A stretch of 64,000 nt of DNA from Erodium maritimum (Eukaryota > Streptophyta > Magnoliopsida > Geraniales > Geraniaceae): NCBI GenBank assembly GCA_963921825.1, contig OY997588.1:122632715-122696714 (forward strand), given 5' to 3'. Position numbers and translations under genes: made by a program. Under the pieces are notes generated by a model that was given only the letters and a program-made list of their open reading frames with translations, searched no databases and had not been told where the DNA came from. Shown here in pieces: positions 22,416 through 35,211 of this stretch. The first letter of the stretch is position 1. Each line of letters begins with the position of its first letter.

Positions 22416-25400
22416 TGTCACGCCCCAATTTCAGTAAACCGAACTCGGGACGCGAACGTTTAGAATAAGAAAACACTTTGAAAACATTTCCATTAAAACA
22501 ATTTACAATCCCAGTTTAGTTCAACAAAAGGATAATTACAATTCAAATAAAACGTCCCACAAGCGGACAAAAAGGCGAGGTATCCGTCGCTAGACCAAAA
22601 GTAAAAACCCGGACTCCGCTCCTAGCTCCACAAGCTTCGAGGGCTCACCTAGTCCGTCCCACGAACAGTACCTGTAGGAAAAGCAGCTAGGGGTGAGCGT
22701 TCGCTCACCACCACGGATAACAGACTAACTACGGCATAATTAGCAGACAATGCCGGTAACACCAACAACGAACTTAACCCCGGGGATCACTGTCCCCAAC
22801 CCTAGTACTATGACTGACAAACACCCACGGTGACCTTCCTCGAACGACTCAACACTCAAACACGTAAGTAGACACGACATAACGATCACGACCTCTTCCA
22901 AGGACTCAAAGGAACTACGCAACACCAAACAAGATCACGAAGGATCGCACACCAAACAAGATCATAAAGGATCGCAAACCAGCTGCTCAGTAAGCTCTCT
23001 CACTCATGCACTTTGCCGAACCACTCAGGCCAGGCGGTCGACCTGTCTCACTCACGCACTTTGCCGAACCACTTAGGCTAGGCGGTCGACCTGTCTCACT
23101 CACCTCTCTCACTCACACACTTTGCCGAACCACTCAGGCCAGGCGGTCGACCTGTCTCAGTAACCTCTCTTACTCACGCACTCACAATCACAGCCACCAT
23201 CACAAACACAATCACAAGCAAGTTCAAACAGACAATGACGACACCGGTGACAACTCCACAGGCACTCAAGGCCAACAAAACACTGACAACCAAAAACAGG
23301 TTCAACAACCCTACGGGCACTCACTGCCACTCAAGATACACCAACGATCTAGACTCGGGTTCAACAACCCCACGGCACTCACGGCCACCCCAAAACACCA
23401 ACAGTAAAGCACGGGCACTCACGACCACCCAAGACACCAATTTAAATAACACGGGCTCTCAAGGCCACCCAAACTCAACACTAAATAACACGGGTTCTCA
23501 AGGCCACCCAAACTCAACAACAATTTACGCACAACAACCTCCGGCATAGTCGATGCCTCCAACAGTCCTAAGATCACTAGTTTCACAAACAACCTCCGGG
23601 CATGGTCATATGCCTCCAGTACTCCTAATATCGATAAGTTCACAATCAACCTCCGGGCATGGTCATATGCCTCCAGTAAAACAATTAACGCTAAGTTCTC
23701 TGCTCCTACGACACTATTAAGTGTCACATGCTTTTCTCAATAATTACTAAGTTCCCGTAACATGATTTTCTGATAAACGCTACAACCCCGTATCATGCTT
23801 TTCTAGTATTTAAAATTAAACCTACTCAACCCACGACACCCCGGTGTCACATGCAAATCTACTGTTAACTTTCCCTAGTCAGGGCCGAGATCCGGCTACT
23901 TTTCCCTACCTCGTAAGCAACTCCAAAAGCGCTCCACTAAACCCGAGATGAATCGCAGTCACTCGCCGAGCCTCCCTTTGCCTCGGTCCGCAGCACGATC
24001 TAAAAGAACACAGATTTAACTCACTTTTAAACTAGTACGAACAGGTCGAAACTAAATAACTCAAAGCCCAAATTAAATAACAGTTCCGCCGTTAAGTTAA
24101 CGGCTATGATTTGTCCAGTTTAAATTCGACAGTTGTCGTTTACACCCGGGCGGGATAAAAGTCGGGTTACGACGGATCGGGTTCGAGCACCCGCGCACCG
24201 ATCCCAGGTTTGATCTAAACCCAGTTTAAACCCCTTTTTAACTTAAAACCGTCGCTGAACTCCCTTTCTTTAATTAATTCCGTCTTTGATTTTAAAACAA
24301 GACGGTTTCCTTCCGTTCGTTTCCAAACTCGATAATTTGGTCCAAACCCTTATAAGGTCGATTTGATTTCGTTTTCCCCCTTTTCGATTTAACTTAACTC
24401 GAGTCTAACCTTAATAAACGACTTTCGTTTTTAAAACCCGTTTAACTTAAGCCGATCTAGTTTTAACGATAATTAAATTACGTTCGAAAAGCGAAACCGA
24501 ACTTTTAACCTAAAACTGATTTTTCAACGTAACGCTCAAATTAAACCCTTTCTTCTTCATCGTTAATCAGATCTGGAATTCGTTCGAAACACAACAATAA
24601 TATCATAACTTTGTTCAAATTTACAATTTTCAGATTTACACAAATACAACAATCCTTTAAACAAACCAGATCTACGTTTTTCTGTTCTGTTCCCTTCCAT
24701 TTCGGGAGCTCCGTTCCATCCCGACCGGATCTGAACGAACTCGGGAACGGAAAAGCAAAGACGAAGAAGAACGGGATCGGTTAGGTGCGACCGACCACCG
24801 GCGCCGATCGGTCGAGGTTCCACGGCCGAGAACTAACCGTGAGGAACGGTGGCGGCGGCGGAGAGCGGCGGTGCACGGCGGCGTACGACGGCGTAGGGCT
24901 CGGGTCTGGACGGCTCGTCCCGTTCCGGATCTGACGAGCTCGCCGGCGACGGCGGAAGCTCGGCTCGTGCTAGGGCTCGGAAGGGGAGATCGGAGACGGG
25001 AAACGGGCGGCGGCGCGTTAGAGCTCGGGACGGAACCGGAGCTGCTGGTGGACGGCCGGTTCTTGGACGGGGACGGGGAAGACGACGTGGGGAGCTCGGG
25101 GCGAGGCTGGTGGAGAAGATGAGGGAGGACGGGTGGTGGTCGGATCCGGTGAGGGAGAAGGAGACCAGAGACGGGAGGGGCCGTGGTCGGACGTGGGAGG
25201 TGAGGGTCGCCGGCGTCGTGCGTTAGCCGGAGAATCGGACTGAGGAGAAGGCGGCGAACTCGAAAAGGACCGGGCCGGAGACGGAGGAGGCAGCGGTGGT
25301 GGTGGCGCGGTGGCTGGAGAAGACGGCAGTGGTGGTTGGACGGAGAAGACGGGTGCTCGGGGAAAGGAAGGGAGGAGGTCGGAGTTGCAGACGGACGGTG

Positions 25401-25738
25401 AGGGAGAGATCCTGGCCGGCGGCGTGGTCGTGGGAGGGCGGCGGCGTGGGGAAGGAGGAAGACGAGGGTGAAGGTGGGGTTCGGTTTCGGGAGGGAGAGA
25501 AGATGAGAGGGGAATGAGGGATGCGCACAAAAATGGTGAAGGAAATTAGGGTTTGACCCTTTTATATGGGGAACAGCTGGGTTGGGCCCAAAACCGGGCC
25601 TGACTCTCTCAATGGGCCCAAACCGGCCCATTTTCCAACCGAGCCCAAACAATTTTTTTTTTGCACTTGTTTCGAAAACCTACCCTAGGGTTTTAGGATT
25701 TTAAATTAATACCCTAATGAAACGAAGCGGGTTTTACA
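22416..25738 (-). repeat. Gypsy solo LTR, 3.3 kb
   Basis: The plus strand begins TGTCACGCCCCAATTTC and ends GAAGCGGGTTTTACA. The flanks GCTGT (22411-22415) and ACTGT (25739-25743) differ by one base, so it is a duplicated target that has aged. Long Pro/Arg-rich frames near 24.7-25.6 kb reflect the GC-rich transcribed part of the LTR and are not genes. Confidence 0.85.
23009..23160. repeat. Three tandem units in the solo LTR
   Basis: 'cactttgccgaaccact(c/t)agg' plus 'ggcggtcgacctgtctca' recur near 23009, 23057 and 23120. Confidence 0.75.
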
Positions 25739-25743
25739 ACTGT

Positions 25744-26583
25744 CATCCCTTGACGCACCCAACTAGAGCATTTATCGTTTCGACACATCCGTATATCAGC
25801 AAGGGTATATGACATCCCGATGGAGGACGGAATCCCTAAGATGAGGGATTTCATAGCCTTAAAACTCGGAAAGGAGGTGGGGACCGTGGGGCCGACATAC
25901 CTAGAAACCTCAACTCTACAAAGGTACTGGCTCCCTTTCCTTAGACTCCGACTGGAGTTTGACGTCACGAGACCTCTCTGACGTCATTTAAAACTACGAG
26001 TGAACGAGAACTCGGACCCCCTCAAGGTCCGACTCAATTATGAAGACATCCCGACTTTCTACCAACGGTGTGGTCGTTTGGGTCACGTTAATAGAACTTA
26101 CAACATTACCCTGCCATGGGTGGATCAGAGGATGATCAGATATGGGGATTGGCTAAGGCCCCCCTACCCTCTACTCATGAAGGGCCACTAAAAGGTAGAC
26201 AAACAATTCCGACTCTATTCAACTCGGTAATTCGAACATGTACTCTTATGACACCATTCTTGTTTTCATCTCCTGTAGGTCCCCGGTGTTCAACAGATGT
26301 TAACCCACCCATGGTACCTAGGGCGTTAGAGACTGGTATCCTAACTTGGGGTATGTTAGTCGTTAAGACTACAATTCTGCCCACTTCTAATGAGTCCGAG
26401 GAAGTCTGTCCGAGAGCGATAACCGGAGAATTGGGAAGGGACTGGTTGTATGCCCCCACCCTTGCAGATCAATCCACCTATCATCCAGCATGACAAAAAG
26501 AATTTTCTATCCAATTTCATCTGGGAAGATAGAAGAGCTCGAGAAAGACGGGTTATATAGGCCCGACGGTCGGCTCGCCAGCC
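25744..26583 (+). pseudogene. LINE ORF1: DUF4283 C-part and CCHC-type knuckle
   Basis: Pieces read LKLGKEVGTVGPTY, RYWLPFLRLRLEFDVTRPL and then VRLNYEDIPTFYQRCGRLGH, followed by YGDWLRP. This is the standard order of plant L1 ORF1 (DUF4283, zf-CCHC_4, then a YG.WLR motif). The knuckle has lost Cys residues (FYQRCGRLGHVNRTYN), and stops lie between the pieces. The frame continues past the gypsy element at 34519 only as noncoding debris. Confidence 0.7.
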
Positions 26584-26588
26584 GCGTG
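26584..26588. repeat. Target site duplication of the gypsy element, left copy
   Basis: GCGTG, identical to 34514-34518. Confidence 0.9.
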
Positions 26589-29500
26589 TGTAAAATCCAC
26601 TTCGTTTTCGAAGAGTAGTAAACTGAAATTCGAAACTTGGAGGTAAGCTTTTGTAAACAAGTGGGTCAAAAGGGAAAAGTCAAAAAAAAAACAAAGAGAG
26701 GATGGACTGTGGACTTGGGCCTGACTTGGCCCACTTAGACGACTCAATCGGCCCAGATCGGCTGAGCCCGAGACCGGCCCAACGGGAACGCCTTAAAAAT
26801 GTCAAACCCTAGCTGTTGAGGTACTGTTCACCCTCGCCCCATCGTTTCGTCTTCCCCCTCTGCAAATCCGACCTCTCGACCTCTCACTCCCGACTTCCTC
26901 TTCATCTCCAGTCTCAACACCTCCCACGCATCGTCCTCACCATCCACCTTCTTCTCTGTTCGCAATCAAGACCCCACGCAAGAAACCGCGCCGGCGCCGG
27001 AGTTCCACGTTCGACCCTGTCTTCGCCGAGCTCGATTCGAGCTTCTCCGTGAAGGGAAAAGCACGGTTCGTGCCTCTCGTCCCTCCTCCCTTCTCCTTCG
27101 AGCTCCCTTCTCCTGAAACCGTCTCCTTTCCCGTTCAATTCGAGCGTCCTCTACCGGATCTCCCCCGGCGACCTTATGAGCCCAGATCTGAAACGAGAAG
27201 CTCGGGAGCATGTCTCCAAGCGACCTCGGCGCGAGCACGGCGTTGCCAAGGACGCCACATCCTTCGCCGCCTCTTTTCTCCTCCGTCGAGTGTCCCGGTT
27301 GCCGTGGCTGGTGGTCGGAGCAGCACTGGCCCGCCGGAGACGCCACCACTCAGACCAAGCCAACGGACTCAGACGGGCCAGGTGGTTTGGGCCTTTGGTT
27401 AAATGGACCCTGGGCCAGAACAAAGGAGCGGGCCAGGTCCAGACGGACCGTTGGGCCAGGCCCAAGGACCGAGTCCGGGTCGGATCCGGGTTTGGTTTTG
27501 GGTCCGGACCGGGTCTGGATCCGGGTTGGGGCTGGATCCGGGTCGGATCCGGGTCAGCCTAGTTTAATTAATTGTTTAAAACCTGATAATTTCAAGGACC
27601 GATCGGGCTTATAAATGACTTAAATCAAATAAATTTTAGGAATGTTTGGACTGGACCAGGACTTATTCCCATCCTTTTTTTGTTAAACCCGGGCTTGGGC
27701 TTCACCCGAGAAGACCAGAGTCGAACCCAGACGCGGACTTCTCCCGAGAAGACGGTGTTGGCCCGGTCGTCAGCAGCTAGGAGACGCTGCTGTGGTATCA
27801 TCTTGAGGTAGGGAATGTAGCGGATACCGCTTTAATTACGGAAATTTACTAGCGTGCATGATTAAGGTTTAATAATAAAACCGGAAAGATCATAGTTTGA
27901 CATGTAGGATGTGAACAACTAGCGTAGACGTATAAACTATGAACATTTACGTTTTCTGTCTTGGGAATTGTCGTGCTAGTAGATTCGGGCCATGTCGTGC
28001 CGTAGTGTTGTTTGATGTGTGTATCTGCTTGGTGTGCCTTGTGTTGTTTGAACGGATAATAAATAACGAACATGAAAAAGAGTAGAATTGAACTAGTGAT
28101 GCATGTTGATGACCTGTGTGGTTATTTCCTGTTTATTCGAAATGTTGAACTGTGGGATCGTTGGGATTTTGATACCGGTTAAGCCGGTGGAGTTACCAAG
28201 CTGATTGTGGTGTCGGTAAGTGATGGTAAGAACGTGATGGTTATGAGTGTGATTAGGAGTCTAATGAGATTTTACTCGGTGTTGCATGATGTGACTGTGT
28301 GGGAAAGTGTGCCATGTTTGATAATGTGAACCTTGATTGTGATATGACCAGGTGAGTGATAAACCGAGTGTATGCTAAGATGGTCTGACTAGTATACCGA
28401 GACCATCAATGATTGTGCTGTGTGCAAAACCCTGTTTTGTGTTTAAGAGACGGCGTAGCCGGAATGGATACCCATATCGAGGCCAAGGACGGGGTGATCA
28501 GATGACTCATAATTTGGGACGGGATTGATCGAGGTGTGTGCCGCTCTTATACTCATGTTGAGTAGTGCCCTTCATCTGTGTGAGGAGGAAGATATGATCA
28601 GTTCGGTACATATGAGAGTAGCGCCCTTCATCTGTGTGAGGAGGAAGACATCAGACTGAAGGATTTCCGGTCAAGGATGTTACCCTTCATATGTATGAGG
28701 AGGAAGATATCGTGACCAACGATGTGTGTTCCGATGCGATATAAGCGGCTGTGTGCAATCGGTGGAGTTGGCTCCCGCAGTTTACGACATCTGTGTGCGT
28801 CTCGTTCGGGCCCTTCCCTGTTATTTTGATGTGTGTTGTCCTGTGGATTCTACGTGTGTTCTGCTGTGTGCCTTTTTCTCTGATTTTTTCTGTGTGTATC
28901 CCGCTGTGTGCCCTTCCTTAATGTTTGTCTATGTGCATTTATTGTAAATATGTTTATGATTTTGTGAGGGTAATCGGTAACCGGGTGTGGGGACCGAGGC
29001 TTAGTGTTCCGGTGCGATATAAGAGGACGGGCCGTGATAGACGGGGACGTTGGAAATGGTTATACTATTTTTAGGGGGGTTTGCTATGTGTGTTGTGCGT
29101 GTTGTTGGGCTTTGTGCTTTGTCTGCTGTGTGAGCCGTGCAGGCCGTCTGGCTTGTGCATTGGGTTAAGCGAGACTTTGGCTTGTGAGAGTGTTTGGTGA
29201 CTCGAGATGGTTGTGCCTGATTTCTGTGTTGTAGTGCGAGTTCGCATGTGTGGTCGGTTCTGAGATAACCGTAGGCGTTGTTCATTGAGGATTGTTAGGT
29301 GATGGATGTCAAAAAATAGTTGTGGAAAGTGGTATGAGTTTCGGTTCGTTGTGAGTTTGTGTTACGGGTTGTGCCTTATGGAAGGCTAAGGGTTGTCTTG
29401 GATTAATTATCTTAATTTGACTTTTAATCGTTGTGCTTTACTAGTATGCCCTAATTAGACGGTTACCCGCGGTCATGAACTGTGGTTCGGAACCTTAACT

Positions 29501-29797
29501 ACTTTTCCTACTGAGCGTAAGCTCACCCCCTTACTTTGTTGTGTTTCATGTGTTGATTGGTTTATGTACTAGCATGATTCTCGGAGCTTGGGAGCTAGAG
29601 AGGGTTTCGCTAGTGTCTAGCGACGTACCGTTAACTGTTGAACTATTTTACCGTTGTTTTTATCGAGTTGTGACTCGCGGTATTGTTTAAGTTTTTTAAA
29701 TTTATGAATTGAGACTTGTTGGTTTTATTTCGATGAAAATTATATTTTTTTTAGTTCACGTCTCGAATTCGGTCAAAACCGGATTTGGGGTGTGACA
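26589..29797 (+). repeat. 5' LTR of the gypsy element
   Basis: 3209 bp, from TGTAAAATCCACTTCG to TTTGGGGTGTGACA. It differs from the 3' LTR at several per cent of positions by eye, so the insertion is older than the copia one. The end sequence, read in reverse, matches the starts of the solo LTRs at 17750, 22416 and 63557. Confidence 0.9.
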
Positions 29798-29800
29798 ATT

Positions 29801-29812
29801 TGGTATCAGAGC
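29801..29812 (+). promoter_or_regulatory. Primer binding site for initiator tRNA-Met
   Basis: TGGTATCAGAGC three bases inside the 5' LTR end, complementary to the tRNA 3' end. Confidence 0.95.
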
Positions 29813-31292
29813 CTGGTTTCATTTTGAAATGAGTTTTCAAAACCTCGGACCGTACGTCACCTAGGTGGGTAGAGTGGGTCGTTAGGGTGTTGTGTGTCGG
29901 TTACGCAAGTCGGAGGTGTCCTACGCGTAGAAACGAGACGGAAGGAGTCTCGGATTGGTGGTTGGTCCAGTCTAAGTGTCGTGTACCCTTGGTGAACCTG
30001 TGTGGTTGGTGTCGTTGTTGATTTAACTGTTGTTCCTAGTGGGGACTTGACCGGGCGGTAAGAGTGAAATTACCAAGACCCGAGGTGTAAAGTTGAGAAA
30101 AAATTTGATGTGTGCTGAAATTGTGATTGAGTGCTATGTGCAGGTGTTGGTTCGTTATCCCGCATAAGCGGATGGTTAGCTTAATTTACGAATGGGTCAT
30201 GCCCGATTTTCTGCATAAACTGAAGTGTATGTACCATCACGATTCAGCTATAGGGGCCACTGTAGCTGGACGTGAATGAGGGGATGTCTAGTGGTTACAA
30301 CGCAACTCGGGAACGCCTGAGCCGGGTTGTAACGACGAGAAATCAACACGAATGTTATGTGAATTGAGATTGCAATAAGAACTTGAATTAATTCAGAGCT
30401 GAATGTTGTGTTTTACTTGAAGTGTAAAGAGGTAGTCCGTGTGACTTGATTGTGTTTTGTTACTAAAGTAATTTTGGTTGTAACTCCGCTGCGTGTATAT
30501 ATATCTGTGTGAAGCACTAATGTGCTAACTTCTCTGCTGTGTGCATTTGTGTGATTATACTACTTTAAGTATATTATTACTATAAGTACTAGTGTGTGGG
30601 ACTATGTGTGGCGTTAGTTATTTTAAGCGTGTCGTTTCTAAGAATAAGAAACTGAGCGTGGGAGTTACCATGTGGAGGGTAAACGCATCGTGGCGCCTCG
30701 AAGCAAGAGAGGTAAGCCGTTGGGGGCACAAGTGCCCGGGTTACCCACTGGGGGTTAGGAAGGGCAACACCAACAAGTCCTGGACTGCAACGGGACGGAG
30801 TATCCGAGATGAGGAACGAAGCCAGAGTTACGGCGTGGGCCGTTTTGCACTAAGTTTGGGTGGCCGTCGAGGGGATTGGATACAAGAAGTTCGAGAGAGG
30901 TCCCCGAGCCCAGAGTTTGGATCAAGTTCTCAACTTGATGAATCAGGTGTAGTTTGAGATGGTGGACACAATGACAACAGTGGAACGAGATCACAGAAAG
31001 ACCGCGGAAACCGTAAGACTCGGTAGGGACTGAGCAGTGCTGCGAGACCGTACGAGATTCGGGAATCGAGGGGCGGAGAACCGTAGGGTTCTTCCGGCCA
31101 CAGACTCTGTCTGACGGTATGAGGCCGACAGGTTCTAGAGCATCGTCAGGGCCCGTCTTGTTAGAACGGGGGCCCAGTGTGATCACACCTTCGGCAGTTG
31201 CTACGTTGGAGACGAGTACCGAGCGGTGAAGGACCGCAGCAGCACCGGCAGACAGTTAGACGGGTCAAGGAATGTGACCGAGTGGAGATGAG

Positions 31293-31338
31293 ATCAGAGT
31301 GGCGCAGCGGAAGCGCGGTGGGCTCATAACCCACAGGT
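31293..31338 (+). tRNA. 5' half of initiator tRNA-Met embedded in the gypsy element
   Basis: 46 bp beginning ATCAGAGTGGCGCAGCGG and continuing through a CAT anticodon loop (GGGCTCATAACCC) to CACAGGT match positions 1-46 of plant initiator tRNA-Met, as I recall it, with about one difference. The A box is present. The T arm, B box and acceptor 3' strand are absent, so it is not a working gene. The same tRNA primes this element. Confidence 0.8.
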
Positions 31339-32639
31339 GTCACACTCTTCCGTTTTATTCTACTCCTGCAGAGAAGTTGTTTTCCGATGTGAAACCTATG
31401 CCAACGAGAGATCCCGGTATAAGATATCCAGACCGACGAGATGTTCTTGGTAAGTTGTGTCGATGAGCGGCTTGGGGTGATGTGTTCGCCGTGGTATGGT
31501 TGCATAGTATTGCGTGTGTGTTTTAAGATCCCGAGTGACGGGAAAATACCCCACCGAAGGCATGCCGGTCCGGTATGTGCGCTTGAGTCTTGCCCCGATG
31601 TGCGTTCCGGGAAGAGCCATAGGCCGATGAGGTATTTTGGTATGGTGTGATCAAGCCGAGCCATAGGAATCCGGCCCATTGTTCTGGGATACCAGAGGTG
31701 ACGTTGATTGTCGTTTTGACCTGGTGTTTGATTTGTGATGACTGCTTTGACAAGCAAGGGAACAAAACTTGTGCGAACTGATGAGGGTGAGCATTCCTTT
31801 TCCGAGCTGAAGGCTCGTGTGACACCCTGACTAAGTACGTTGTGGTTGACGAGTATGTGCTATGTATGGTAGAGATGGGAGTACCTCACGTGGTATCCAG
31901 AAACTAATAACCGAGTACGACTACCACAGCGCTTTCAAGCCAGTAACATTATGGCACCGTACGAAGTGTGGGGTGGTAGGTCGGGTCAGTTGCCCAAGCA
32001 AGGCACACGTGAGGGTTTACCGTTGACCCTTGTGGTCCCGAGTTGCTAGAAAGGCGACTGAAAGGTCGCGTGGATTGTGAACGATGAGAACCGCGCAGAG
32101 TCGACGCGCAAGCGCGAAGTTAAGGTACGAATGAGGTATCCAAACCCGTTCGGACCCTGAGGAAATGGTATTTGTGTGCCCTTAGTTTTTTGGTGACTTT
32201 GGAGGGAACGACTTGTACATTGTTTGAGTTTACGTGTGCTCCTTTGTATTCTCGTGTGTGGGTGGTCGTGACATAATCATGTTTGGAGTTCAGTGTCGTT
32301 TGTCCGAGTAACGGGACGTGGTCTTCTTTTGTTTGGTTGTGTGCGTATTACTTGTGTAAGTGAAATGGGTATTTAAGGAGAAGTGGCAGTGTGTTGAATC
32401 CATTTTAAGGACGACGTGAGAATGGTCTAGTATGATACCTATACAGAATAGACGGTACCGGTATAGGAAATCCCAACCAAACTACGTGTGTCGTTGCGAC
32501 ATCTCTACCGACGGAGGATTCCGGTATCGACTAACTGGATTAAGTGTTCAGGGTGCATGAGAGACAAAGGACTGGGAGTTTACGCGGTCGTTCCCCGAGA
32601 TAGGGTCAAGTAGAACGCGTTAGTTTTAAATTTCGAGGA

Positions 32640-32664
32640 CGAAATTCTTTTAAGGGGGGTAGAC
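32640..32664 (+). promoter_or_regulatory. Gypsy polypurine tract
   Basis: The AAGGGGGGTAGA stretch lies directly before the 3' LTR, preceded by 'cgaggacgaaattctttt', the usual pre-PPT block of plant gypsy elements. Confidence 0.85.
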
Positions 32665-34513
32665 TGTAAAACCCACTTCGTTTTAGAAGAGTAGTAAACT
32701 GAAATTCGAAACTTGGAGGTAAGCTTTTGTAAACAAGTGGGTCAAAAGGGAAAAGTCAAAAAAAAAACAAAGAGAGGCTGGACTGTGGACTTGGGCCTGA
32801 CTTGGCCCACTTAGACGACTCAACCGGCCCTGATCGGTTGAGCCCGAGACCGGCCCAAGGGGTACGCCTTAAAAGGGTCAAACCCTAGCTGCTGAGGTAC
32901 TGTTCACCCTCGCCTCCATCGTTTCGTCTTCCCCCTCTGCAAATCCGACCTCTCGACCTCTCACTCCCGACTTCCTCTTCATCTCCAGTCTCAACACCTC
33001 CCACGCATCGTCCTCACCATCCACCTTCTTCTATGTTCGCAATCAAGACCTCACGCACGAAACCGCGCCGGCGCCGGAGTTCCACGTTCGACCCTGTCTT
33101 CGCCGAGCTCGATTCGAGCTTCTCCGTGAAGAGAAAAGCACGGTTCGTGCCTCTCGTCTCTCCTCCCTTCTCCTTTGAGCTCCCTTCTCCTAAAACTGTC
33201 TCCTTTCCCATTCAATTCGAGCGTCCTCTACCGGAGCTCCCCCGGCGACCTCACGAGCCCAGATCTGAAACGAGAAGCTCGGGAGTGCGTCTCCAGGAAA
33301 CCTCGGCGCGAGCACAACGTTACCAAGGACGCCACATCCTTCGCCACCTCTTTTCTCCTCCGTCGAGCGTCCCGGTTGCCGTGGCTGGTGGTCGGAGCAG
33401 CACTGGCCCGCCGGAGATGCCACCACTCAGACCAAGCCAACGGACTCAGACGGGCCAGGTGGTTTGGGCCTTAGGTTAGATGGACCCTGGGCCAGAACAG
33501 AGGAGCGGGCCAGGTCCAGACGGACCGTTGGGCCAGGCCCAAGTCCGGGTCGGATCCGGGTTTGGTTTCGGGGCCGGACCGGGTCTGGATCCGGGTCGGA
33601 TCCGGGCCAGCCCAGTTTAATTAATTAATTAATTTAATTAATTGTTTAAAACCTGATAATTTCAAGGACCGATCGGGCTTCTAAATGAATTAAATCAAAT
33701 AAATTTTAGGACTGTTTGGACTGGACCGGTGCGATATAAGAGGACGGGCCGTGATAGCCGGGGACGTTGAAAATGGTTATACTACTTTTAGGGGGTTTGC
33801 TATGTGTGTTGTGCGTGTTGTTGGGCTTTGTGCTTTGTCTGCTGTGTGAGCCGTGCAGGCCGTCTGGCTTGTGCATTGGGTTAAGCGAGACTTTGGCTTG
33901 TGAGAGTGTTTGGTGACTCGAGATGGTTGTGCCTGATTTCTGTGTTGTAGTGCGAGTTCGCATGTGTGGTCGGTTCTGAGATAACCGTAGGCGTTGTTCA
34001 TTGAGGATTGTTAGGTGATGGATGACAAAAAATAGTTGTGGAAAGTGGTATGAGTTTCGGTTCGTTGTGAGTTTGTGTTACGGGTTGTGCCTTATGGAAG
34101 GCTAAGGGTTGTCTTGGATTAATTATCTTAATTTGACTTTTAATCGTTGTGCTTTACTAGTCTGCCCTAATTGGACGGTTACCCGTGGTGATGAATTGTG
34201 GTTCGGAACCTTAACTACTTTTCCTACTGAGCGTAAGCTCACCCCCTTACTTTGTTGTGTTTCAGGTGTTGATTGGTTTATGTACTAGCATGATTCTCGG
34301 AGCTTGGGAGCTAGCGAGGGTTTCGCTAGTGTCTAGCGACGTACTGTTAACTGTTGAACTATTTTACCGTTGTTTTTATCGAGCTGTGACTCGCGGTATT
34401 GTTTAAGTTTTTTAAATTTATGAATTGAGACTTGTTGGTTTTATTTCGATGAAAATTATATTTGTTTTAGTTCACGTATCGAATTCGGTCAAAACCGGAT
34501 TTGGGGTGTGACA
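32665..34513 (+). repeat. 3' LTR of the gypsy element, internally deleted
   Basis: 1849 bp. It matches the 5' LTR at both ends but lacks about 1.35 kb that corresponds to 27658-29010. The joint is at about 33726 (GGACC|GGTGCG). The two LTRs are copied from one template, so the deletion happened after insertion. Confidence 0.9.
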
Positions 34514-34518
34514 GCGTG

Positions 34519-35166
34519 CATGTGGAATAGAGGAGTATATGTTCCCCAATCAGCAAGGTGCCCAAGCTGGAAACCCAGGATTCACGTCCGCCACACTCAA
34601 TGGCACGGTGGACCTCAGCCGAGATTTTTCCAACGAGGGAAATGCAGAAGTGGAGCTCTTGGACTGCATCCACCAAGGATACAGACTTTTCACCAGTTGG
34701 AGGACACCCCGTCGAAACAGGACCAGCCCGATATGACCCATTCACTTTTATCGAAGAGAGTTGGTAAACAGCCTCGTCGAGAATTATGATAGTCGGTAGA
34801 GGGGTTGGGGGGTTTGTGTTATCCACCCCCAACCGGCTTCGGGCCCTATCTGAAAGTGTCATGTTCTTTGGGGTTACTGCGCATGTCTCCTTACGAGCCA
34901 ACACAACCGCTTTTATTGGTATTTAGCTTATTGGCCTCGCGTTAGAGTGTGTATCATTAACATCCCTTCTTTTCTACGTCTGCTTGTAGAATTGTTAGTT
35001 TCTTATCCATGTGAGTCGGATCACCTTTTTGAGCTTCAAGAGGAGGATACCGCCCAATACCTTGAATTATATCAAGTTTTATCCCTAAACGATATTTTGT
35101 TATTTACTGATATATATTTTGATTTTTCGTTATTAATCGAATAGATGACATTTAACTCAAAAAAAT
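34519..35166 (+). other. 3' part of the second LINE
   Basis: Sequence after the gypsy target duplication: a short proline-poor open stretch (34539-34736) with no domain, then an AT-rich 3' region ending in the A-run. It belongs to the LINE because the 13-bp duplication lies just beyond it. Confidence 0.6.
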
Positions 35167-35211
35167 ATACATGATCTAAATAAAAAGCTCATGGTTCAAC
35201 GTTTGTAATAC

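Larger units (their letters stand above)
26589..34513 (+). mobile_element. Non-autonomous gypsy element (LARD-like)
   Basis: It has two TG...CA LTRs, a perfect GCGTG duplication, an initiator tRNA-Met primer site, and a purine tract with the gypsy-typical 'cgaggacgaaattctttt' just before it. The internal region is only 2.87 kb and has no intact gag or pol. Traces remain: a degenerate gag start near 30683 (xPRSKRGKPLG with GTG for ATG) and integrase scraps near 31930-31985 (YHSAF, then MAPYEVWGG in another frame). It would depend on proteins from a full relative. Confidence 0.85.
21611..35166 (+). mobile_element. Second ORF1-only LINE, split by two gypsy insertions
   Basis: It is flanked by a 13-bp duplication ATACATGATCTAA (21598-21610 and 35167-35179) and ends in an A-run at 35159-35165. 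Removing the solo LTR (22416-25743) and the gypsy element (26589-34518) leaves about 2.3 kb. That carries an ORF1 with DUF4283-like and CCHC segments and no reverse transcriptase. Both ends are present, so the missing ORF2 is not explained by 5' truncation. Confidence 0.75.

Noticed and set aside
24672..25652. Minus-strand frame of 326 codons, Pro/Arg/Ser-rich
   Set aside because: It lies wholly in the GC-rich transcribed part of a gypsy solo LTR with a target duplication. Overlapping long frames on the other strand show that it is compositional.
30592..30957. 121-codon frame as gag of the gypsy element
   Set aside because: It is out of frame with the degenerate gag start near 30683 and shows no capsid or knuckle motif.
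31293..31338. Functional initiator tRNA gene
   Set aside because: The T arm, B box and 3' acceptor strand are absent, so it cannot fold or be transcribed normally.
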